Shown: one piece after another, positions 1-6,910 of the stretch
Numbering within the stretch: the stretch's first letter is position 1
Layout: the number at the start of each line of letters is the position of its first letter
Origin: UBA6136 sp039795615
Lineage (GTDB): Bacteria > Pseudomonadota > Gammaproteobacteria > Methylococcales > Methylococcaceae
Length of the DNA: 8,489 bases
Direction of reading: 5' to 3'
Assembly (NCBI GenBank): GCA_039795615.1
Contig: JBDKLO010000133.1
Coordinates: 1 to 8,489, forward strand
Position numbers and translations under genes: made by a program
Notes under the pieces: generated by a model
Database searches by the model: none
What the model was told of the DNA's origin: nothing
The model's input: only the letters and a program-made list of their open reading frames with translations

Positions 1-328
1 GCGGGGGAAGCCGCTGGATTTGGTTGCGGTGGTCGTAGATGAAATTCAGCGCTTTCTGGTTGTTGCTGATCGGAGGCCTTGGCGCATGATCTGAATAGCC
101 ATAACCCCCATAACCACCATAGGGTCGGCCGTAATAGACAGGCCCCGGATAGTAGCCATAGGCAGGGCCGGGATATGGGGTATAGCCATATCCATAGCCA
201 TAATTGACGGGTGGCGGATACCCATACCCGTAGCCATAACCCCCTCCGGGCATCCCCGGATAGCTGTTATAGCCACCGCATCCCGAGAGGAATCCCAACG
301 CCACGATCATCATCAGGTTTTGTTTCAT
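1..328 (-). CDS. Gly/Tyr-rich lipoprotein, 3' end cut by window edge
   Basis: The frame is open from an ATG at 328 to the window edge, giving at least 109 codons. The N-terminus has a short charged start, a hydrophobic stretch and the lipobox L-S-G-C with Cys17, so a diacylglycerol-anchored envelope protein is expected. Residues 18-75 or so are low-complexity, built from Gly-Tyr and Tyr-Pro-Gly units. A more ordinary, probably helical segment (NNQKALNFIYDHRNQIQRLP) follows before the edge. A GGAGG lies 9 bases before the ATG, inside the upstream gene. The ATG overlaps the stop of that gene in an ATGA, so translation is probably coupled. I do not recognise a family. Gly/Tyr-rich lipoproteins are common and poorly characterised, and the partner or substrate is unknown. 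The gene call is firm but the function is open. Confidence 0.85.
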   Translation of the reverse strand, partial: MKQNLMMIVALGFLSGCGGYNSYPGMPGGGYGYGYGYPPPVNYGYGYGYTPYPGPAYGYYPGPVYYGRPYGGYGGYGYSDHAPRPPISNNQKALNFIYDHRNQIQRLPP

Positions 329-1665
329 GGTGCAGCGCCTCCATGAGGGCTTTTGATGATACGCCGATAGAGCAAGACCAGACCAAATACAAAAATGGCC
401 AGGGCCATGGCCCGGAACAGGAGAGCGTTCAAAAGATCGCCCCAAAAATCCTTCAGCTTCTTCTGATCTTCGGAGCGGATGAAGGAAGCCAGGTGATTGA
501 GCTCTTCACCAATGTGAGCCATTTCATGGAGCAGTTCGATCTTGGGCCGCATATCCGAAGGCGGTGAACGATCCATGACCTCCGCAAGTTCCCGGTATTG
601 CCTGAGGGTCTCATTGATCACGGCACCTGATGCCGGATACTGAACTTCAATCTGCCGGAAGGTTTCAAGGGCATCGCGGACATCCTGCGTCAGGGTATGA
701 CTTTTATCGAGGACCGGCGACAGCTTATCGAGATCATTAAAGAGCGCCTCCCGTTCCTTTCCAATTGAGGCGGGCATTCGGGCCAGGGTTTTCTGCGCTT
801 CATCCAGGGTCACACGGAATCCTGAGACATCCTTGAGGAGCCCATCGACCTGCTCGGGAGACACCTCCTCATGCAGAACGAAGCGAGCCTGCGCCATCAA
901 TAGAGGCGGCATGCGCTGGATAATGTACATACTTCGCCGCGCCATCAACCGAATTTCTTCTCCCTCTCGAACCGCAGCATCGAGAGGTGCAAGCAATCCG
1001 ACCGACTCATCCTGAAGCCCCTTGGCACCCTGCCCTGCCCCTCGTTCTGTCGCGACATCATCGAATTTGACGTTGGAGACGTAGCGTTGATTTGGATTCA
1101 CTTTGCGCCAGAGTCGAATGGCGGCCCTCAATCGCTCGAGCTGATCTAAAGAGAGAACATCTCCGGCGATCTCCCAGATCTGTGTTTCCAGTTGCTGTTG
1201 GGTTTTAATGAGGTTATCGGCCTTGTCACCAAGGATTTCTCGCGCCCACCCCTTCTCCAGTGACTCCCTCTGCAAGGTGGCAAAAACCACCATATCCAGA
1301 AGATCCGATCCCGGCTCACCCCCTGCAGCAATGCCAATGACCGTGAGCCCAGGAAAGATAAAGGTCGCAAGGCCCAACTCCCGTGCCGCCTTGGTGCGGA
1401 CGAGGTGCTGATAGGTATCGGTGGCCTCAGCGGCTTTGGAAAGATAGCGATCGGCAAAGCCCATCAGTCGGGCTTCAAGCTCCAGAGCGGTAGGCCGCCG
1501 TTTAGCGGATTCCGAAGCCGAATCGCCCTGCCCCCGATAGGCCTGAATGGAGACCGTTTCGGAACCCGGTCGCTGCGCACTGGAACAACCGTTCAGGAAA
1601 ACGGCCAACAGCAGCAATCCGGTCAGGAACGAAAAAGAACAGTTGAGTTTGTGACTCGCGCTCAC
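325..1665 (-). CDS. Lipobox protein with C-terminal membrane helix, unknown function
   Basis: This 446-residue protein starts with GTG at 1665, preceded by a GAGG about 10 bases upstream. A signal peptide ends in lipobox L-N-G-C (Cys27), followed by Ser at +2. The body is mostly charged and helical. It contains a hydrophobic patch at about 97-114 and the stretch NPNQRYVSNVKFDD at 190-203, which looks like a conserved core. A clear transmembrane helix lies at about 413-433, followed by RRIIK, which by the positive-inside rule would put the C-terminus in the cytoplasm. Lipid at one end and a membrane helix at the other is an unusual layout. It could bridge the two membranes or be held twice in the inner membrane. 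The gene overlaps both neighbours by 4 bases, so it is probably made with them. I do not recognise the family. A role with the MscK-like channel two genes upstream is inference. Confidence 0.9.
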   Translation of the reverse strand: MSASHKLNCSFSFLTGLLLLAVFLNGCSSAQRPGSETVSIQAYRGQGDSASESAKRRPTALELEARLMGFADRYLSKAAEATDTYQHLVRTKAARELGLATFIFPGLTVIGIAAGGEPGSDLLDMVVFATLQRESLEKGWAREILGDKADNLIKTQQQLETQIWEIAGDVLSLDQLERLRAAIRLWRKVNPNQRYVSNVKFDDVATERGAGQGAKGLQDESVGLLAPLDAAVREGEEIRLMARRSMYIIQRMPPLLMAQARFVLHEEVSPEQVDGLLKDVSGFRVTLDEAQKTLARMPASIGKEREALFNDLDKLSPVLDKSHTLTQDVRDALETFRQIEVQYPASGAVINETLRQYRELAEVMDRSPPSDMRPKIELLHEMAHIGEELNHLASFIRSEDQKKLKDFWGDLLNALLFRAMALAIFVFGLVLLYRRIIKSPHGGAAP

Positions 1666-2051
1666 GGATTCGGCACCTCAAAGGCCTGAACACTGCCACC
1701 GCAGGCCTGATAACAGGCGCGATACCCCTCTTCGCAGTAGTAATTATTCGGTGCATAACAGGCCGGGGGCATCAAGCAACTGTTCCTGGCATCTTGATTC
1801 TGCGCATTATTTCGGCATTGGTTGTAATTTTGCATCGCCCAATTCCGATTATTGATGCATTGCTGATAGCTGTTCTGATTGCTGCTCCAGCACATCTGCT
1901 GGCTATTCGCACACTGACTGATACAGACCATGCCCTCTGGCGAGGGGGGTGGCGTGAAGACATAGTTAATCCTTGGTCCACAGCCGACGAGCAGAAGTCC
2001 CGCCAGAAACAAAATCATCCATCCCGGGTTCAACAGGCGTGGTCTTTTCAT
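1662..2051 (-). CDS. Small lipoprotein with ten regularly spaced cysteines
   Basis: This 129-residue protein has a lipobox signal peptide (L-V-G-C, Cys24) and a Pro-rich linker at 34-38. The mature domain is rich in Asn and Gln and carries ten further cysteines at 43, 47, 54, 65, 79, 92, 98, 106, 113 and 117. The outer cysteines are mirror images: C-x3-C-x6-C at 43-54 and C-x6-C-x3-C at 106-117. This suggests an antiparallel helical hairpin stapled by disulfides in the oxidising periplasm. The start is ATG at 2051, overlapping the stop of the channel gene in an ATGA; its own stop overlaps the GTG of the next gene. A GGGG 11-14 bases before the ATG is a modest ribosome-binding site, fitting coupled translation. 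I know of no named family with this pattern. The gene and its export are well supported; its function is unknown. Confidence 0.9.
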   Translation of the reverse strand: MKRPRLLNPGWMILFLAGLLLVGCGPRINYVFTPPPSPEGMVCISQCANSQQMCWSSNQNSYQQCINNRNWAMQNYNQCRNNAQNQDARNSCLMPPACYAPNNYYCEEGYRACYQACGGSVQAFEVPNP

Positions 2052-4465
2052 CCGAGGGTGATCCCCTTTGAGGGTGTGAAATGAATATCCCGTTGCGGGT
2101 AAGGAATCACAACCCCCTCCTCCTGGAACCGCTCATTGATGATTTGGCGAAGATGACTGGCAACCAGGACCGTGTCCTCATATCGCTCGACCCAGGCATA
2201 GAGGACAAAGTCGAGTGAGGATTCACCAAAGTTGGAAAAGACTGCCAAAGGCGCGGGATCTTCCAGCACCTCCTTGCTTGAAGCCGCAAGTTCCATCAAG
2301 AGCTCAAGCACCTTGGGAATCGAAGTCCCATAGGCCGCACTGACATTGATTTCAAGTCGCCGCCGACGATCACTCAATGTCCAGTTGATGACCTCTTTCG
2401 CGATGAGGTCACCATTTGGCATCAAGACTTCTGCGCCCGTCGGTGTCCGTATGGTGCTGGAGCGAATACCGATGCGCGTGACCGTACCCCTCAGAGTTCC
2501 GACTTCAATGATGTCTCCAACGTGGATCGGCCGCTCAAACAAGAGGATGAGGCCGGAGATGAAGTTATTAAAGATATTCTGAAGTCCAAATCCTACCCCC
2601 ACGCCCACTGCGCCTGCGAGGATAGAGATCTGCGTCAGATCGATCCCCAGTGAGGTCATCGCAAGGACAAAGCCCAAAACCGCAACCGCATATTGCGAGA
2701 GGGTGGTGATCGCAAAGGGGACCCCTGCTGAAAGCCGAAACCGAGGAAGCAACTCCCTCTCAAGAACAAATCGGGTCAGCCTGAGCGAAAACAGCGTAAC
2801 GCCCGCGATCACCAAGGCCGTCAGAATCGCCTTCAAGGGAAAATCAACCCGCCCTAAATGAAGCGAGGTCTCCCAAACCGCCTTTCCCCATGACATTGCC
2901 AAGGCCTCAAGCCTGAATGCATTGAGCGACCCCCAGACCACCATGACCACCGTGAGGGTCAGCAGGAGCCGATAAGCGCCGTAAAGAAGGCTGCGCGGAT
3001 CGGAAGACGCTGTGCGAAGTAACTTCCCGATCGGTGATTCGATCAGGCCCGCGACGTAAAGGAAGGCCACATCCCTCGCAACGGAATAAACCAGCAAAAA
3101 ACCCAGAGAGGCAATCAAGCCATCAACAAGTTCCTTAGCCAGTCCCGTCCGGCCCATCATGTTAGCTCCGACCCCGATCAACAGGAACGCGGATAGGCCC
3201 ATCACAAGAGAAGACACGAGTGACTTTTTGAGTTTGAAAGGCCAATCCTCTCGACCCCTGAAGAGATCATGGAGAAGCGCGGATGCGACCAGGGTCGCCT
3301 GGAAATTCAAAAGCCACCGATCGACCCAGGGCATGGGCTCAAGAATCGTTCTGAATGGAAAAGGAATCAGCGCAAATGCCACGGCGTAGATCGTCAGCCA
3401 ACGGAAGGATCCATCCAGCGTGTGAGCCAGTAGCGTCACCGGAACCAGAATCAAAAGCCATAGTCCATCGTAAAAGGCGATCGGGCCTTTCGGCCCCAAA
3501 TTCAAACCGAGAAGGATGGTTAAAAGAGCCAACCAGAATCGCTGATTCGCAATCGCTATCGCACCCCGGGCCATGGTGGAGAAGGCGACCTCCTGCGAGA
3601 GCAACCGTTGCCCCCGTTCGCCAAGAAACCAGCTCATGGCACCTAGGGCCATGACCATGAGGATGAGCTCTCCTGCATGGACTGTAAGATGCTGGCTAAT
3701 GGCATGCGTCCACGTTCCAAGTGCTTTCAAGGCATTTTGAAAACGTGTCTTATTCGGTCCAGAGAGCGCCCAAAGAGGTTCGCGATCCTCATCCAGAAGC
3801 TCGCGACCTATGGCTTGCCTTCGCGATGCAATTTCCGCATCCAAATGATCCAGAACCGAACGCGACTCGATGGCTTTTGTTAGCGCAATCAAAACGTTGT
3901 TCCTGATCGGATGGATACGCTCTGCGCCCTCTGAGAGCAAGCGCTCTGCATTCATGATCAGAGCAAAAACTTCCTCAGGGACTGTGCGATCCCTCGCCAT
4001 CCCCTCCAGCATTTGCCAACCCGCCAGTTCAGCCTCGATCTCAAGACTATCGGCGTCAAATTTTCGAGTCGTTGCCTGATACTTTTCGATGAATTGATTG
4101 AGTTGAAGGGAGTGGGATGAAAGCTCCGCGTCCATATCCATCAAAAGAGCGAGGTCGGCTTCGATGAATCGACGCGTTGGCGATGTGGGGGTGACTTTGG
4201 GTGTGATCTTTTCCTGAAGCTGGAATAGGGCGCGATCACCCAGAAGGGTTTGGGCTTCCGAAAGATGGGCACTGACCCTTCCCAGCACCTCCTGCGTACT
4301 CCGGGATCTTGAAGGAAGATCCGCCAAAGTCGAAGGCAATGATTTTGGACTGGGCGAGGCAACCGGCGCAGCGGCATCCGCCGCAACCCCAATCGAGCAT
4401 AGCAAAAGAGGAATCAGGAGAAGCTGAATAAACAGGCGTTGCCATCTTGCGATTCTTTGGGACAT
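2048..4465 (-). CDS. MscS-superfamily mechanosensitive channel, MscK-like
   Basis: The predicted 805-residue inner-membrane channel should release solutes on hypo-osmotic shock. A signal peptide covers about 1-30. A helical, probably periplasmic domain follows at about 35-260. Roughly eleven membrane segments lie between 266 and 640. The last is a Gly/Ala-rich pore helix (614-644, with GVGVGFGLQN) that aligns with TM3 of E. coli MscS. It leads into the MscS beta domain with the MPNGD motif (about 682-686) and ends in PYPQRDIHF, as MscS family members do. This layout resembles MscK/KefA, which has about 1,100 residues, with a shorter periplasmic part. I chose the ATG at 4465 because it has AGGG 6 bases upstream and begins directly at the signal peptide. 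ATG 4480 and TTG 4483 are in-frame alternatives adding 5 or 6 residues. The stop overlaps the next gene by 4 bases. Confidence 0.95.
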   Translation of the reverse strand: MSQRIARWQRLFIQLLLIPLLLCSIGVAADAAAPVASPSPKSLPSTLADLPSRSRSTQEVLGRVSAHLSEAQTLLGDRALFQLQEKITPKVTPTSPTRRFIEADLALLMDMDAELSSHSLQLNQFIEKYQATTRKFDADSLEIEAELAGWQMLEGMARDRTVPEEVFALIMNAERLLSEGAERIHPIRNNVLIALTKAIESRSVLDHLDAEIASRRQAIGRELLDEDREPLWALSGPNKTRFQNALKALGTWTHAISQHLTVHAGELILMVMALGAMSWFLGERGQRLLSQEVAFSTMARGAIAIANQRFWLALLTILLGLNLGPKGPIAFYDGLWLLILVPVTLLAHTLDGSFRWLTIYAVAFALIPFPFRTILEPMPWVDRWLLNFQATLVASALLHDLFRGREDWPFKLKKSLVSSLVMGLSAFLLIGVGANMMGRTGLAKELVDGLIASLGFLLVYSVARDVAFLYVAGLIESPIGKLLRTASSDPRSLLYGAYRLLLTLTVVMVVWGSLNAFRLEALAMSWGKAVWETSLHLGRVDFPLKAILTALVIAGVTLFSLRLTRFVLERELLPRFRLSAGVPFAITTLSQYAVAVLGFVLAMTSLGIDLTQISILAGAVGVGVGFGLQNIFNNFISGLILLFERPIHVGDIIEVGTLRGTVTRIGIRSSTIRTPTGAEVLMPNGDLIAKEVINWTLSDRRRRLEINVSAAYGTSIPKVLELLMELAASSKEVLEDPAPLAVFSNFGESSLDFVLYAWVERYEDTVLVASHLRQIINERFQEEGVVIPYPQRDIHFTPSKGITLG

Positions 4466-4498
4466 ACCTTGCCCTGCCATCAAGATCTCGGCTTTGTC

Positions 4499-4951
4499 CT
4501 AACGCTTTTTAGGCGCAGGCATGGTGATAAACCGACTTCTATTCTGGACCATGCCACTGGAGAAACCGGCCACCATGACCTGAAGCATCTTGGTCACTTC
4601 CTGCCGCTGGATATCCGGCGGGGTATTGGGAGGGAGAAACAAAAGGTCCGTATAACTTCCAAGCGAGAGCCGGTAATCCCCATTGGGAAGTCGTGGACAC
4701 AAACCGAGTGAGAGATAGACGGCCTCGCCATTGAACCGATCAGAGACATGCCGATCCACCAGAACATGGATACCAAAATCCTTGATCGGAAAAGCCTCCG
4801 TAAAGGCGGGACTGAGACCTGCGGATAAGGCCTGTTGAATGTCGGCATCGGTGACGGCCGTGTTGGTTCGTGTCGTTCTGGCATCCCAGCTCGCGGCTAT
4901 GGAGAGCCCCGTGCATCCCCAAAAGATCAAAAGGACCATGATCTTTCTCAT
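4499..4951 (-). CDS. Exported protein of unknown function
   Basis: This 150-residue protein begins at ATG 4951 with a good GAGGAG ribosome-binding site 8 bases upstream. Residues 1-20 form a signal peptide with a plausible cleavage after SIAA. A lipobox reading at Cys13 is unlikely because Trp sits at -2 and the hydrophobic stretch would be very short. The mature part is about 130 residues with a single Cys at 85, and it looks like a small mixed alpha/beta domain with the segment FGIHVLVDRHVSD at 59-71. It ends in a basic tail (PAPKKR). It lies 21 bases after the regulator gene and 33 bases before the chosen start of the channel gene, so it is probably co-transcribed with both. I do not recognise the family. 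A soluble periplasmic partner of the channel is one possibility, from context only. Confidence 0.85.
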   Translation of the reverse strand: MRKIMVLLIFWGCTGLSIAASWDARTTRTNTAVTDADIQQALSAGLSPAFTEAFPIKDFGIHVLVDRHVSDRFNGEAVYLSLGLCPRLPNGDYRLSLGSYTDLLFLPPNTPPDIQRQEVTKMLQVMVAGFSSGMVQNRSRFITMPAPKKR

Positions 4952-4972
4952 CGTCTAAACTCCTCGCGTTGT

Positions 4973-5485
4973 CTAAGCCTTTTGAACCAGAGCGTACACA
5001 GAACCCTGCATCACGACCGGAACCAAAACCGCCTTCCGGCGCTCATCCCCGAGACAAAATTCATAATCGAACTTCTCGATCCGCTGTTCCCAGAAGCCAC
5101 TGGCAGCGACCTCCTCGGAGAACTTTCGAAGGAATGCCCTTTCCTCTTCCGGCGTCTGATCGATGGTCGTTCGGTCCGCTTCAAAGCCGCTTGATGCAGA
5201 CGCAGCAATCACCATCATCTCCTGAGACACCAGAATCATGGGGAAAGGGCTATGCATGACAACCGCAGCCACATCATGGAGTGTCGCTACGCCGAACTCA
5301 GTGGCGATGGATTCAATCAATCGCTGGAACGCAGGGGATGGAACGAACAAGCGGCGCTCCCAGCGAGAGATGGTCGGCTGATCGGTTCGAAGAAGATCTG
5401 CCAATCCCCCCTGGCTCAAACCTGCCTGCCTTCGAATCTTTCGAAGAATTGCGCTCCAGTAGTGTGCCGTTGTGACGCCGACCAT
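4973..5485 (-). CDS. XRE-family transcriptional regulator with possible PAS-like C-terminus
   Basis: This 170-residue cytoplasmic protein has a Cro/cI-type helix-turn-helix at about residues 10-62. The recognition region reads GLSQGGLADLLRTDQPTISR and is followed by the WERR typical of the family. The C-terminal part (about 78-170) starts with PFPMILVSQEMMVIAAS, which resembles the first strands of a PAS-type sensory fold, but I see no certain ligand residue. The frame is open further upstream to a TTG at 5602, which would add 39 residues. I prefer ATG 5485 because it begins just before the HTH, as is usual in this family, and because a promoter-like element lies inside the upstream extension. 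The ATG itself has no strong ribosome-binding site. As first gene of the block, it probably controls the envelope genes downstream and possibly itself. Confidence 0.85.
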   Translation of the reverse strand: MVGVTTAHYWSAILRKIRRQAGLSQGGLADLLRTDQPTISRWERRLFVPSPAFQRLIESIATEFGVATLHDVAAVVMHSPFPMILVSQEMMVIAASASSGFEADRTTIDQTPEEERAFLRKFSEEVAASGFWEQRIEKFDYEFCLGDERRKAVLVPVVMQGSVYALVQKA

Positions 5486-5511
5486 TCGTGACTTTCGGGG
5501 CAAAGAAGCGA

Positions 5512-5529
5512 TTTCCCGATCAGGGGAAA
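5512..5529. promoter_or_regulatory. 18-bp dyad, possible operator
   Basis: Perfect arms TTTCCC and GGGAAA flank a 6-base spacer (GATCAG). The symmetry continues outward with GCG and CGC, with one extra A on the left. The dyad lies between the candidate promoter and the start codon of the XRE regulator gene, where an autoregulatory operator would be expected. I see no second copy in the window, and binding is inference. Confidence 0.4.
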
Positions 5530-5550
5530 CGCCTGTTGAACGATGAACGC

Positions 5551-5578
5551 AATTTACAGTGATTCCAGACGCGCACAA
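5551..5578 (-). promoter_or_regulatory. Candidate sigma70 promoter of the regulator-channel operon
   Basis: On the minus strand TTGTGC (-35 like) and TAAATT (-10 like) are separated by 16 bases. Transcription would begin near 5544, leaving a leader of about 60 bases before ATG 5485. Its position supports the shorter start for the regulator. This is a match by eye to a weak consensus, so it is tentative. Confidence 0.35.
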
Positions 5579-5820
5579 GAACACAATCCTGTATATCTTC
5601 AAACTAAATCCTAGCCTGATGGGTTTCGATGATTGCTCGTCATGACCTGAACCGGGATCATCCTGGCGACAATAAATGCTTCCAAAGTTCTTTCATCTCG
5701 CCGCGTTTTAGGCAAAACTTACGCCCACTTTTGGTGAAACATCCTCATTCATGGGGGATTCAGCATCGCAACATCAGATGCAACCAAGAGTCTTTTTCCC
5801 AACAATAAAGAGAGCACTCC

Positions 5821-6348
5821 ATGCGTCATTACGCCACCTTTGCCCTTGTCTCAGCCGTTCTGGTTACCGGCTGTGCCTCACAAAAAAACCGTGACAATGA
5901 GCACCAGTGGAATCAGGAGATCCAGTCTGAGAGTAAGCCTGGGGATTTCAAAACGACGGAGATGAAAGATCGCCTTCGGATCACCATTGAAGAACGTAGC
6001 CTTTATGCCTCAGGTCACGCCCAACTGACCCCTCAAGGACAAAAGGTTCTGGATGAGATCGTTCCGACCCTTCAGAAGGCCTCAGATCACCGGATAGAGG
6101 TCGACGGCTTCACCGATGACGTCCCCTACGGCAGCCATACCAAGGGTAAATACAAGAATAACTGGGAACTTGCAGCCGCTCGGGCCGCCGATGTCGTCAA
6201 TTATCTCCAGAAGAAAGGTGTTGATCCTTCAAGGATGACGACCGTAGGTCATGGTCAATACTCACCTGCTGCCGACAATTCCACCAAGGAAGGCCGTGCT
6301 GAAAACCGTCACACCATCATCGATTTGATTCCGAGCGACGGAAAATAA
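5821..6348 (+). CDS. OmpA-family peptidoglycan-binding lipoprotein
   Basis: The 175-residue protein has lipobox V-T-G-C (Cys18), a short polar linker, and an OmpA/MotB-type C-terminal domain at about 45-172. Family marks are visible: YASGHAQLTPQGQKVLDEI at the start, the T-D pair in VDGFTDDVPYG, NWELAAARAADVVNYL, and GRAENRHTIIDL at the end. Such domains bind the diaminopimelate of peptidoglycan through a conserved Asp and Arg, here probably the Asp of GFTD and the Arg of AAARA. The usual GHTD reads GFTD. NWELAAARA and the DVP stretch are closer to MotB than to Pal, but there is no N-terminal membrane helix as in MotB. It likely anchors the outer membrane to the cell wall. The gene stands alone on this strand with its own ribosome-binding site and terminator. 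Confidence 0.93.
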   Translation: MRHYATFALVSAVLVTGCASQKNRDNEHQWNQEIQSESKPGDFKTTEMKDRLRITIEERSLYASGHAQLTPQGQKVLDEIVPTLQKASDHRIEVDGFTDDVPYGSHTKGKYKNNWELAAARAADVVNYLQKKGVDPSRMTTVGHGQYSPAADNSTKEGRAENRHTIIDLIPSDGK

Positions 6349-6399
6349 GATCCAAATCACTTAGCGCGATGTTGAATTCATCGCCCCAAGTGGGACCAT

Positions 6400-6428
6400 C
6401 GAAAAAGGGGGCGTGGCCCCCTTTTTCG
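6400..6428 (+). terminator. Strong intrinsic terminator, probably bidirectional
   Basis: A perfect 13-bp inverted repeat (CGAAAAAGGGGGC) with a GTG loop runs into TTTTG on the plus strand, 51 bases after the OmpA-type gene. Its A-rich and T-rich flanks are part of the stem, so it can also end transcription from the convergent gene whose stop lies at 6479. Confidence 0.92.
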
Positions 6429-6478
6429 TTTTGCTGGATGACGATTTTCGTCAGAAATTCATCACTCTCTGGTTCGAC

Positions 6479-6907
6479 TTATTTTTGAGTCCAGAAAACC
6501 TTGGGCCCTTCCTTGCCAGCCTTGGCCTTATCGACATATTTGCAGAAGGTCGGGGTATCCAGATGGCTTTCTGCAATCAGGAGTCCAAGATAGGCGCCAT
6601 AAAGGGTCGAAGCCTTGATGGTGAAGGTTTGCTGTTCCTCAGGCGTCTTGCCACCCTTTTCGGCAACCAGCTTTGAAAAGCGTTTGTCCACTTCCTCGGC
6701 GTTGTAGGCAAGTCCAGGGCATGCCGAAACGGCGACGCTGGCAAACGCCGCATCAACCATTTGCTTCTGGTAATCAGGTCCCACCAGAGCCACCGCCTTT
6801 TGTTCAAGGGTCGCCCAGGCCGGACTTAACTTCTGGATCACTTCGTTGTCGTCAATCGCAAGAGCGGAACCTGAAACCAGCATGATCAGGGGAATTAAAC
6901 GTTTCAT
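6479..6907 (-). CDS. Exported protein with a likely disulfide, unknown function
   Basis: This 142-residue protein has a typical signal peptide with cleavage after ALA (residue 17). The mature protein of about 125 residues is mostly helical and carries only two cysteines, Cys63 and Cys122, which could pair in the periplasm. No lipobox, membrane helix or catalytic motif is visible, and I do not recognise the family. The ATG at 6907 lies 3 bases after the stop of the small Gly-rich lipoprotein gene, and AGGAAG at the end of that gene may serve as a distant ribosome-binding site. The two genes are almost certainly one transcript. The shared hairpin at 6400-6428 probably ends it. The gene is well supported; its role is unknown. 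Confidence 0.85.
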   Translation of the reverse strand: MKRLIPLIMLVSGSALAIDDNEVIQKLSPAWATLEQKAVALVGPDYQKQMVDAAFASVAVSACPGLAYNAEEVDKRFSKLVAEKGGKTPEEQQTFTIKASTLYGAYLGLLIAESHLDTPTFCKYVDKAKAGKEGPKVFWTQK

Positions 6908-6910
6908 AGA

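Larger units (their letters stand above)
5486..5820. other. Divergent intergenic region
   Basis: This 335-base stretch separates the minus-strand regulator operon from the plus-strand OmpA-type gene. Its left part holds the dyad and the minus-strand promoter candidate described separately. In the right part I find no convincing plus-strand promoter by eye, only the purine-rich AAAGAGAG ribosome-binding site just before 5821. I see no sign of an RNA gene or a small ORF. Confidence 0.6.

Noticed and set aside
46..276. Met/Ile-rich 76-residue minus-strand ORF
   Set aside because: It is the shifted-frame reading of the Gly/Tyr codon repeats of the left-edge lipoprotein, which has the lipobox and ribosome-binding site.
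5486..5602. N-terminal extension of the XRE regulator to TTG 5602
   Set aside because: The added 39 residues show no domain, the start is TTG without a clear ribosome-binding site, and the segment contains the candidate promoter and dyad.
5664..5680. Possible sigma54 promoter upstream of the OmpA-type gene (TGGC...TGCTT)
   Set aside because: The GG and GC elements are 11 bases apart, whereas sigma54 promoters need 10.
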